A stretch of 17,528 nucleotides of DNA from NCBI GenBank assembly GCA_002333145.1, contig DDBN01000046.1:1-17528 (forward strand), read 5' to 3'. This document shows positions 7,612 through 14,096 of the stretch, piece after piece. The translations under genes were made by a program, and so were the position numbers. Source of the stretch: Moraxellaceae bacterium UBA2031. Lineage in GTDB: Bacteria > Pseudomonadota > Gammaproteobacteria > Pseudomonadales > Moraxellaceae. The stretch's first letter is position 1. Each line of letters begins with the position of its first letter. Below the pieces are notes generated by a model. That model made no database searches. It saw only the letters and a list, made by a program, of their open reading frames with translations, and had not been told where the DNA came from.

Positions 7612-8016
7612 ATGAGTCAGCGTACGCAACGCCTTGCCGACCAGGTCCAACGCGATCTTTCCGTATTGATCCGTGAGGAAATCAAGGACCCACGCATCCG
7701 GATGGTGACCATATCTGCGGTGAAAGTGAGTCCGGACATGGGCTATGCCGATGTCTATGTCACCGTGCTGGGCGCGACGCTGGAAGAAAAGCCGGATGAC
7801 AGTCTTAAGGTTCTTAATGCGGCGGCAGGATTTCTCCGTGGCGGCTTGGGCCGTGGCCTGAAGACCCGTATTATTCCGCACATCCGCTTTCACTTTGACG
7901 AGGCAACGGCACGCGGTAATCGTATGGCCGCGCTGATTACTACTGCCGTCAAAGAAGATCTTGAACGCGCCGAGGCGCGTGGCGAGAGTGAGCCGGGTAT
8001 TGCTGACGAAACATGA
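7612..8016 (+). CDS. rbfA: 30S ribosome-binding factor RbfA
   Basis: RbfA is a small KH-type protein that binds immature 30S subunits and helps 16S rRNA maturation, also in the cold. The 134-residue product matches family length. It carries RTQRLADQVQRDLSVLI, the EIKDPRI segment and the KH-like core, then a short acidic tail. The start ATG 7612 follows AAGAGG at 7602-7607. Its stop overlaps the truB start in ATGA (8013-8016), which implies translational coupling with truB. Confidence 0.96.
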   Translation: MSQRTQRLADQVQRDLSVLIREEIKDPRIRMVTISAVKVSPDMGYADVYVTVLGATLEEKPDDSLKVLNAAAGFLRGGLGRGLKTRIIPHIRFHFDEATARGNRMAALITTAVKEDLERAEARGESEPGIADET

Positions 8017-8939
8017 GTAAGCCACGCCGTCCGCGTCGTCCCATTGATGGCGTGCTGCTGCTAGACAAGCCTCAGGGCATCACGTCGAATCAGGCGTTGA
8101 TGCGGGTTCGTCATTTTTACCAAGCCGATAAGGCCGGCCATACGGGCAGTCTGGATCCTTTGGCAACCGGGCTATTGCCGGTTTGCCTTGGCGAGGCATC
8201 AAAGTTTACGCAGTACCTGCTAAATGCCGACAAGGTCTACGTTACCCGTATTCGCCTTGGCATCACCACAAATACAGGTGATGCCGAAGGAGAAATAACG
8301 AGTGAGTCAGTGGTGCCTGTGCTGGAAGATGCGGCCATTGAGGCAGTATTAGCGCAATTTCGCGGCGATATTTTTCAAGTGCCTTCGATGTTCTCTGCCT
8401 TGAAAAAGGATGGACGGCCACTCTATGAGTTGGCACGCAAGGGTATCGAGATTGATCGACCTGCCCGCCCGGTGAGCGTTTATCGGCTGACTCTACTTAA
8501 GGTAGAGGGTAACGAGTGGACGCTGGAGGCGCATGTCAGCAAGGGGACGTATATTCGTTCTTTGGCTGAAGATATTGGCAAGGTGCTGGGCTGTGGAGCC
8601 CATGTTGTGATGCTGCGCCGTTTGTCGTTGGGCCCGTTCGAGCTTCCCGAGATGGTGACGTTGGAACAACTGGAGCAGACGTTGGCTGAAGGTGGGCCGG
8701 CGGCGATTGATCGCCTGCTGTTGCCGCCTTGGGCAGGCTTGGCCTCGTGGCCTCGCGTGGAGCTCTCAGAGAATGCAGCGTATTATCTACGTCAGGGTCA
8801 GCCAGTGCGTTGCCCTGATGCTCCAGAGAATGGTGAAGTTCTGGTATTTGAGCAGGACGGAGCATTTCTCGGAATCGGTGCAATGGATGACGAAGGGCGC
8901 GTGGCACCGCGTCGTCTGATAAAATCCATGGCACCATGA
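8013..8939 (+). CDS. truB: tRNA pseudouridine-55 synthase TruB
   Basis: TruB converts U55 of the tRNA T-loop to pseudouridine and also acts as a tRNA folding helper. The 308-residue product has the catalytic motif GHTGSLDPLATGLL with the nucleophile Asp48, as in E. coli. Further along are PQGITSNQAL, the VPSMFSALK motif, and KGTYIRSLAEDIG. The C-terminal 60 residues form the PUA-like tail. The start overlaps the rbfA stop by 4 bases. After the stop comes a weak inverted repeat (TTGATCG 8947-8953, CGGTCAA 8963-8969) without a T-run, so read-through into rpsO is expected. Confidence 0.97.
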   Translation: MSKPRRPRRPIDGVLLLDKPQGITSNQALMRVRHFYQADKAGHTGSLDPLATGLLPVCLGEASKFTQYLLNADKVYVTRIRLGITTNTGDAEGEITSESVVPVLEDAAIEAVLAQFRGDIFQVPSMFSALKKDGRPLYELARKGIEIDRPARPVSVYRLTLLKVEGNEWTLEAHVSKGTYIRSLAEDIGKVLGCGAHVVMLRRLSLGPFELPEMVTLEQLEQTLAEGGPAAIDRLLLPPWAGLASWPRVELSENAAYYLRQGQPVRCPDAPENGEVLVFEQDGAFLGIGAMDDEGRVAPRRLIKSMAP

Positions 8940-9010
8940 ATTCATATTGATCGGCGATTAGTCGGTCAATGCGAAAGAGGGGCAGATATGTCCTTCGCGA
9001 CGACGACTGT

Positions 9011-9046
9011 AGAGATGCACGGTCGGGCGTCTCTTTTATGCATCTC
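9011..9046 (+). promoter_or_regulatory. Putative S15 autoregulatory leader with two exclusive hairpins
   Basis: The segment AGAGATGC (9011-9018) can pair with GCGTCTCT (9027-9034, 8 pairs with one U-G). Alternatively GAGATGCA (9012-9019) pairs perfectly with TGCATCTC (9039-9046). The two folds exclude each other. The second lies right before the Shine-Dalgarno TGGAG (9051-9055). The first contains adjacent U-G and G-C pairs, like the motif S15 recognises in 16S rRNA. Autoregulation of rpsO by S15 through mRNA structure is established in E. coli; its presence here is inferred. Confidence 0.55.
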
Positions 9047-9062
9047 ATTGTGGAGTTATAAA

Positions 9063-9332
9063 ATGTCTTTAACTGTTCAAGACAAGGCAGATATTGTTGC
9101 CAAGTTCGCCCGCGGTCAGGGTGATACGGGATCTCCGGAAGTGCAGGTTGCCCTGCTGTCGGCTCAGATCGATGATCTGCAGCCTCACTTCAAGGCACAC
9201 AAGCATGACCATCATTCCCGTCGCGGTCTGATCCGCATGGTGAACCAGCGCCGCAAGCTGCTGGATTACCTGAATGGCAAGGACCATGCCCGCTATGTTG
9301 CGCTGATCCAGACTCTGGGCCTGCGTCGCTAA
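9063..9332 (+). CDS. rpsO: 30S ribosomal protein S15
   Basis: S15 is an early-assembling 30S protein that binds the central domain of 16S rRNA. The 89-residue product has exactly the family length. It contains GDTGSPEVQVALL, the HKHDHHSRRGL rRNA-binding segment, and ends LGLRR. I chose ATG 9063 with TGGAG at 9051-9055. An in-frame ATG at 8988 with AGAGGGG at 8976-8982 would add 25 residues not found in the family, so it is treated as an alternative only. The gene is followed by a strong terminator and then pnp, the classic order. Confidence 0.97.
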   Translation: MSLTVQDKADIVAKFARGQGDTGSPEVQVALLSAQIDDLQPHFKAHKHDHHSRRGLIRMVNQRRKLLDYLNGKDHARYVALIQTLGLRR

Positions 9333-9339
9333 GTGTGTA

Positions 9340-9371
9340 AGCCGGGAGCGCGAGCGCTCCCGGCTCTTTTT
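9340..9371 (+). terminator. Intrinsic terminator between rpsO and pnp
   Basis: GCCGGGAGCG (9341-9350) and CGCTCCCGGC (9355-9364) form a perfect 10-pair stem around CGAG. One more A-T pair closes it, and CTTTTT follows. In E. coli the corresponding terminator is partly read through into pnp; the same is likely here. Confidence 0.92.
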
Positions 9372-9399
9372 ATACCAGGTAAAACGAATCGCCTAAGGA

Positions 9400-9461
9400 G
9401 AGGCTTCTAACACATCCGTTGCGCAGTTTGCATTAGGCGTAGTGGATGTATTAGGGGCCTC
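9400..9461 (+). promoter_or_regulatory. Long pnp leader duplex, probable RNase III substrate
   Basis: Bases 9400-9417 pair with 9444-9461 over 18 positions with one C-A mismatch and two G-T pairs, leaving a 26-base loop. In E. coli, RNase III cleaves a similar leader duplex, and PNPase then degrades the product, repressing its own synthesis. The position, 71 bases before the pnp start, fits this model. Function is inferred. Confidence 0.65.
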
Positions 9462-9474
9462 CGATGGCAGCACC

Positions 9475-9496
9475 GGTTCCGGACGATGCCGGAACC
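9475..9496 (+). other. Second hairpin in the pnp leader
   Basis: GGTTCCGG (9475-9482) pairs perfectly with CCGGAACC (9489-9496) around ACGATG. It lies between the long duplex and the pnp Shine-Dalgarno AGAGGAA (9518-9524). Multiple hairpins are typical of pnp leaders. Confidence 0.55.
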
Positions 9497-9532
9497 AAAT
9501 TGATTGCAGTTGATGCAAGAGGAACCCGAAAT

Positions 9533-11632
9533 ATGTTCAAGATCGTTCGCAAGGAATTCCAGTTCGGCAAGCAGACCGTGGTACTAGAGACTGGCCGTAT
9601 TGCCCGTCAGGCCTCGGGTGCTGTTTATATCACCATGGGTGGTGTGTCGGTGCTGGTTGCTGTGGTTGGCGCAAAGTCTGCCAAGCCAGGTCAGGATTTC
9701 TTTCCGCTGACCGTGAACTACCAAGAAAAAACATATGCCGCTGGCCGTATTCCCGGTGGCTATTTCAAGCGTGAAGGCCGCCCATCAGAAAAGGAAACAC
9801 TGACTTCCCGCCTGATCGACCGCCCGATTCGCCCGCTGTTCCCAGAAGGCTTCCTGAACGAAGTGCAGGTCACTGCCACAGTAGTGTCCTCTGATAAGAC
9901 ATTCGACCCGGATATTGTTGCTCTGCTCGGCACATCTGCCGCGTTGGCGATTTCTGGTCTTCCCTTCAATGGCCCGGTCGGTGCTGCCCGCGTTGCTTAT
10001 GTGAACGGCGAGTACAGCGTCAACCCAACCTATGAAGAGCTGGCAGCATCTGAGCTGGATCTGGTTGTGGCCGGCACCAGTGCGGCTGTGTTGATGGTGG
10101 AATCTGAGGCGAAAGAACTCAGCGAAGACGAAATGCTGGGTGCCGTGCTGTTCGGCCATGATGAAATGCAAGTCGCTATTCAGGCGATAAAAGAATTTGC
10201 TGCTGAAGTTGGCAATGCGCGTAGAGACTGGACTGCTCCAGTCAAGAACGAAACGCTCAAGGCTGCCCTCAAGGATGCATTTGAAAGTGCAATTTCTGAC
10301 GCGTACACCATTCGCGAAAAGCTGGATCGATACACCAAGCTGGGTGAGATCAAAAAGCAGGCGCTGGCGCGGTTTGCCGTAGAGGGTGCTGATGTATCTG
10401 CCGATGAAGTGGATGAGCTGTTTGAAGACCTGAAGTACCGCACCGTGCGTGACAACATTCTTTCCGGCAAGCCACGTATCGACGGCCGTGACACCAAGAC
10501 TGTGCGCGCTCTGGATATTCAGGTTGGTGTGCTGGGCAAGACTCACGGTTCTGCGCTGTTCACTCGTGGTGAGACTCAGGCGTTGGTTACCGCCACTCTG
10601 GGCGGTTCACGTGACTCCATGATGATTGATGCGCTGGAAGGCACGCGCAGTGATAGTTTTATGCTGCACTACAACTTCCCGTCCTACTCTGTTGGTGAAA
10701 CGGGTCGAGAAACTGGTCCTAAGCGCCGTGAAATCGGACATGGTCGTTTGGCCCGTCGTGGCGTGCAGCCAATGCTGCCGGCATCAGACAAGTTCCCGTA
10801 TGCCATCCGTGTAGTGTCTGAGATTACCGAGTCCAATGGTTCGTCCTCCATGGCGTCTATTTGCGGTGCCTCGCTGGCGCTGATGGATGCCGGTGTGCCG
10901 ATGAAGGCTCCGGTGGCTGGTATTGCCATGGGTCTGGTCAAGGAAGGCGAGCGCTTTGCTGTATTGACGGACATCCTTGGTGATGAAGATCACCTTGGCG
11001 ACATGGACTTCAAGGTGGCCGGTACCGCTCATGGCGTGACCGCTTTGCAGATGGATATCAAGATCGAAGGCATCAATGAGGAAATCATGGAAACCGCACT
11101 GGCTCAGGCCCGTGATGGTCGCCTGCTGATCCTCAAAGCCATGAATGAAGTGCTGCCGCAGTCCCGTTCAGAAGTGAATGGCAATGCGCCAACCTACGCC
11201 ACTATCAATATCAATCCGGAAAAAATCCGTGATGTGATTGGCAAGGGCGGCTCGATGATTCGCTCGATCTGCGAAGAGACTAAGGCCACTATCGACATTG
11301 ATGACACTGGCTTGGTGCGCATCTATGGCGAAACTAAGGGAGCCACTCAGGCTGCCTTGGCTAAGGTTCAGGCCATTACTGCCGAAGTGGAAGTGGGCAC
11401 AATCTATGAAGGAACGGTCGCCCGTATCGTCGACTTTGGTGCTTTTGTGACCATCATGCCCGGTACTGACGGCCTCGTGCACATTTCCCAGATCGCCAGT
11501 GAGCGTGTCGAGAATGTGGCCGACTACCTGAAGGAAGGTCAGAAGGTTAAGGTTAAAGTGATGGATGTGGATCAGCGCGGTCGCATCAAGCTGTCCATGA
11601 AAGAGCTGGCCGTTGAAGCACCTCAGGCATGA
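9533..11632 (+). CDS. pnp: Polyribonucleotide nucleotidyltransferase (PNPase)
   Basis: PNPase degrades RNA 3' to 5' using phosphate and is a core degradosome enzyme. The 699-residue product has two RNase PH-like domains (about 1-145 and 310-540). The metal and catalytic residues Asp486 and Asp492 lie in LGDEDHLGDMDF at the same positions as in E. coli. The KH domain has GKGG at 570-573, and an S1 domain (about 622-690) begins GTIYEGTVARIVDFGAFV. I chose ATG 9533 (MFKIVRKEFQFG), with AGAGGAA at 9518-9524, because it fits the family. An in-frame ATG at 9464 would add 23 residues and is discussed as an alternative. Leader hairpins suggest self-control with RNase III. Confidence 0.97.
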   Translation: MFKIVRKEFQFGKQTVVLETGRIARQASGAVYITMGGVSVLVAVVGAKSAKPGQDFFPLTVNYQEKTYAAGRIPGGYFKREGRPSEKETLTSRLIDRPIRPLFPEGFLNEVQVTATVVSSDKTFDPDIVALLGTSAALAISGLPFNGPVGAARVAYVNGEYSVNPTYEELAASELDLVVAGTSAAVLMVESEAKELSEDEMLGAVLFGHDEMQVAIQAIKEFAAEVGNARRDWTAPVKNETLKAALKDAFESAISDAYTIREKLDRYTKLGEIKKQALARFAVEGADVSADEVDELFEDLKYRTVRDNILSGKPRIDGRDTKTVRALDIQVGVLGKTHGSALFTRGETQALVTATLGGSRDSMMIDALEGTRSDSFMLHYNFPSYSVGETGRETGPKRREIGHGRLARRGVQPMLPASDKFPYAIRVVSEITESNGSSSMASICGASLALMDAGVPMKAPVAGIAMGLVKEGERFAVLTDILGDEDHLGDMDFKVAGTAHGVTALQMDIKIEGINEEIMETALAQARDGRLLILKAMNEVLPQSRSEVNGNAPTYATININPEKIRDVIGKGGSMIRSICEETKATIDIDDTGLVRIYGETKGATQAALAKVQAITAEVEVGTIYEGTVARIVDFGAFVTIMPGTDGLVHISQIASERVENVADYLKEGQKVKVKVMDVDQRGRIKLSMKELAVEAPQA

Positions 11633-11683
11633 GGCTCAGTGATCCGGAGTTCATGAAAATGGCCTCGGATGACTAAAAAAGCC

Positions 11684-11711
11684 AAGAAAGCCGCCTTTGG
11701 GCGGCTTTCTT
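11684..11711 (+). terminator. Intrinsic terminator after pnp
   Basis: AAGAAAGCCGCC (11684-11695) and GGCGGCTTTCTT (11700-11711) form a perfect 12-pair stem around TTTG, with an interrupted T-run inside the 3' arm. It ends the translation/RNA-decay cluster. The 123 bases from here to the lipoprotein gene hold a small CCTGC/GCAGG hairpin (11746-11759) and an A-rich stretch, but no promoter I can call with confidence. Confidence 0.85.
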
Positions 11712-11834
11712 GTTTACGGGCTAGATGCTATCTTTGCCCGGCTCTCCTGCTAGGGCAGGTAAGGTTGTCGCCATAATCAAAAAAAACGGCGCTTGACCGG
11801 ATACTACAAAAACAAAATTTAAGAGGAAATCACC

Positions 11835-12878
11835 ATGAGAGGGACCCGTCGTCTGCTCCGTTGGAGCGTTATCGGTGCATTTGTGACTGGGACTGTTCTG
11901 CTCTCGGGTTGCTCCCAGATCAATAAGACCGGTGCCAATATCGCCATGCGCTTTACTGAAAAGCACATCATCCCACCCGTCCTTAAGATGGACGATACGG
12001 CGATGGGTTGTTCTGCGGGTGAAGCCATTACTCCACTGATGCTCGGTGCGGTATGGGGCCTCAAGGCCGATGCCGACAAGATTCTCGTTGTTCAGTACGC
12101 TTCCGCAGGCCTCTGCGCCGAACAGCGTGCCTTTGAGCATGAGCTGCGCTATCTGCGCGCCGCCAAGGCGGGCTTGATCGATGAGGCTCAGGATGCGCGT
12201 ATCCAGCAAAAGCGTGAAGCCGAGCTTGCAGCTCGTCGTCAATATGCTGGCTGGCAGGCGTTTGTGCATCATTACGAAGTTAATCGTAAGTCCCCAATCG
12301 GTGACAAGTGCCCGAAGTTCAAGAATGACTTTGACGAAATGATTTACATGATGGGCATGCTGACAGGTGTGCAGTCCATCGTTAATGACATCACGGCACA
12401 ACAAGCCGTTGGCGTACCTAAAGATATTGGCGCCAAGGTTGAGCGTGGCATGATGTGCTTAGATAACAACAAGTGGTGGGGTGCCCCAATGGCTACCCGC
12501 GCCGCTATCTGGAATTTGCTACCGGGTGCAGGTGAAGGCAAGGGCGACCCATGGGAAACCATCAAGCAGAGCATGCGTATCGGTGAGCGCACGGGTGTAC
12601 GCCTGCCACATGCCATGTATGCCATGTCTGCCTACACCAAGGGCGATGAAGAGCTGGTTCGTGATGCTATCCGCTCTTACGCAGCTACAACTGAAATGGC
12701 TGTTAATCCGAACTACAAGATGCTTGACCAGATGGCTTTCTTGATTGTGCAGAATATCTCCGATCGTCTCTGGACTGAAAAAGCCGGAAGCCGTACCCCA
12801 CCGGGCAGTCTGGGCAAGTTCTGGGATGATGCACCCGCACAGCAGGATGATGGTGTAGAGATCGATGACCTCCTTTGA
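11835..12878 (+). CDS. Putative TatT-like TRAP-associated lipoprotein
   Basis: A 347-residue secreted lipoprotein: a basic N-terminus, a hydrophobic stretch (11-22) and lipobox LLSGC, with the lipidated Cys at 26 and Ser at +2, predicting an outer-membrane anchor. The mature part is mostly helical and polar, with four further cysteines (59, 94, 159, 208) that could form two disulfides. I recognise no catalytic motif. The gene starts a three-gene run with an AdeT-like binding protein and a fused TRAP permease. This matches the T-P-QM order of TatT-type TRAP systems (Treponema pallidum Tp0956-Tp0957), where TatT is a helical TPR-like lipoprotein. The TatT assignment rests on context and overall character, not on a clear sequence match. 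Start ATG 11835 has AAGAGG at 11821-11826. Confidence 0.55.
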   Translation: MRGTRRLLRWSVIGAFVTGTVLLSGCSQINKTGANIAMRFTEKHIIPPVLKMDDTAMGCSAGEAITPLMLGAVWGLKADADKILVVQYASAGLCAEQRAFEHELRYLRAAKAGLIDEAQDARIQQKREAELAARRQYAGWQAFVHHYEVNRKSPIGDKCPKFKNDFDEMIYMMGMLTGVQSIVNDITAQQAVGVPKDIGAKVERGMMCLDNNKWWGAPMATRAAIWNLLPGAGEGKGDPWETIKQSMRIGERTGVRLPHAMYAMSAYTKGDEELVRDAIRSYAATTEMAVNPNYKMLDQMAFLIVQNISDRLWTEKAGSRTPPGSLGKFWDDAPAQQDDGVEIDDLL

Positions 12879-12890
12879 GGTCGTCCTTTT
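12864..12890 (+). terminator. Hairpin overlapping the lipoprotein stop codon, possible attenuator
   Basis: GATGACCTC (12864-12872) pairs with GAGGTCGTC (12877-12885), with one T-G pair, around CTTT. The run CCTTTT follows, then another T5 at 12894-12898. The stop codon is within the stem-loop. It is a moderate terminator-like element placed between the lipoprotein and adeT-like genes, so it may reduce or tune read-through. Confidence 0.5.
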
Positions 12891-12930
12891 ACCTTTTTGA
12901 TCTTTTGAAGCACTCCTGTAGGAGCTATAT

Positions 12931-13953
12931 ATGCAAACGTTGATGAAGTACTCCCGTGGTGCTCGCCTGATACTGGCGGGTACTGCCCTCGCTCTCTCGT
13001 CCACGATGGCCATGGCGGCCGACAAGAGGACACTTTGTGTCTGGGACATCGTGGGAGCCCAGGGGGATGTGTTCAACATGATGAAAGACTACAAACTGGC
13101 CGCAGCCAAATGGGGCGTTACGTTCGACCTGAAGCCCTACACCGATGAGAAGATCGCAGCGGAGGACTTCAAGGCAGGACAGTGTGATGCAGTGGTTATG
13201 ACAGGTTTGCGTGCCCGTCAGTTTAATTCGTTTGTTGGCAGCATGGATGCTCTGGGTGCGTTGCCGACGTACGCCATGCAGGCGAAGGCGCTGGCGACGG
13301 TTGCATCACCAGCAGCGGCCAAACTGATGGTGAGCGGTAATTATGAAGTAGCAGGTGCAACCCCCATGGGCGCTGCCTACCTGTTCGTTAATGACCGTAG
13401 TATCAATACCGTGGGTAAGCTCTCAGGCAAGAAAATTGCCGTACTCGACTACGATAAGGCTCAGGCCAAGATGGTGCAGTTGGTTGGAGCGCAGCCCGTT
13501 GCTTCTGACGTCACCAACTTTGCGGGCAAGTTCAATAATGGCTCCGTGGATATCATCGGGGCTCCGGCAGCTGCCTTCAAGCCTCTGGAATTGGTCAAGG
13601 GTCTGGGCACCAAAGGAGCCATCGTGAACTTCCCTCTGGTGCAGTTGACGCTGCAGGTATTGATCCGTCGTGACAGGTTTTCTGAGGACTTTGGTCAGAA
13701 GTCTCGTGAGTACATACAGTCGCAGTATCCGCGCGCCATGAGCCTTATCAAGACGGCTGAAGCTGATATTGATAAGAAGTACTGGATGCAGATTCCTGAA
13801 GCAGACAAGGCCAAACACATCAGCATGATGCGTGACTCGCGTGCTGCACTGACCAATGATGGCATTTATGACAAACGCATGATGTCGGTGCTGAAGAAAG
13901 TGCGTTGCCAGCTTGAGCCGACCAACGCAGAGTGTGCCCAGAGTATCGAGTAA
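12931..13953 (+). CDS. AdeT-family periplasmic solute-binding protein of a TRAP-type transporter
   Basis: A 340-residue exported protein with a Sec signal peptide (cleavage predicted after AMA at about residue 29). The mature sequence resembles the Acinetobacter AdeT1/AdeT2 family: KRTLCVWDIVG near its start, then KPYTDEKIAAEDFKAGQCDA, AAYLFVNDR, VGKLSGKKIAVLDYDKA and GQKSREY. AdeT proteins were first reported as efflux/aminoglycoside-resistance factors. Their fold class and the permease gene next door here instead suggest the periplasmic receptor of a TRAP importer. The arginine in the usual DctP LKGLKIRV motif, which binds carboxylates, seems to be absent (KKIAV), so the ligand may not be an organic acid. 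The start ATG 12931 has AGGAG at 12920-12924. Two strong terminator arms follow the gene. The ligand is unknown. Confidence 0.75.
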   Translation: MQTLMKYSRGARLILAGTALALSSTMAMAADKRTLCVWDIVGAQGDVFNMMKDYKLAAAKWGVTFDLKPYTDEKIAAEDFKAGQCDAVVMTGLRARQFNSFVGSMDALGALPTYAMQAKALATVASPAAAKLMVSGNYEVAGATPMGAAYLFVNDRSINTVGKLSGKKIAVLDYDKAQAKMVQLVGAQPVASDVTNFAGKFNNGSVDIIGAPAAAFKPLELVKGLGTKGAIVNFPLVQLTLQVLIRRDRFSEDFGQKSREYIQSQYPRAMSLIKTAEADIDKKYWMQIPEADKAKHISMMRDSRAALTNDGIYDKRMMSVLKKVRCQLEPTNAECAQSIE

Positions 13954-13965
13954 TACGTTAGTCCG

Positions 13966-13993
13966 GAAAAGCCCCTGATAACAGGGGCTTTTC
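13966..13993 (+). terminator. Terminator-like hairpin between the binding-protein and permease genes
   Basis: GAAAAGCCCCTG (13966-13977) pairs perfectly with CAGGGGCTTTTC (13982-13993) around ATAA, 12 pairs. The T-run is short and lies inside the 3' arm. Partial termination here would make the binding protein more abundant than the permease, as is common in importer operons. Confidence 0.8.
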
Positions 13994-14043
13994 ATGTCTG
14001 CAGGATGCCGTAGCAAGACCAGATCATCCTGACACAAAAAAAT

Positions 14044-14064
14044 GCTGACAGCCCTCTTGTCAGC
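14044..14064. other. Hairpin in the permease leader with an A-run on its left
   Basis: GCTGACA (14044-14050) pairs with TGTCAGC (14058-14064) around a 7-base loop. Seven A (14036-14042) precede it. Read on the minus strand it is a textbook terminator (stem followed by T7), though no minus-strand gene is seen to its right. On the plus strand it lies 32 bases before the permease start. Confidence 0.45.
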
Positions 14065-14096
14065 GCAGAAAACAACAGACGCCAGATCGAGCTTGT

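Noticed and set aside
9785..10546. 253-codon minus-strand frame inside pnp
   Set aside because: Antisense to conserved PNPase coding sequence, with no recognisable motif; a shadow frame.
11793..11821. TTGACC box as promoter for the lipoprotein gene
   Set aside because: At 17 bases spacing the -10 would be AATTTA overlapping the ribosome binding site, which is a poor match; not called.
11721..12404. 227-codon minus-strand frame over the start of the lipoprotein gene
   Set aside because: The plus strand has a ribosome binding site, signal peptide and lipobox. The minus frame has none of these and crosses the terminator region.
14001..14031. CAGGATG/CATCCTG inverted repeat as an operator
   Set aside because: The 7-base arms are 17 bases apart, with no match to a known operator; likely chance.
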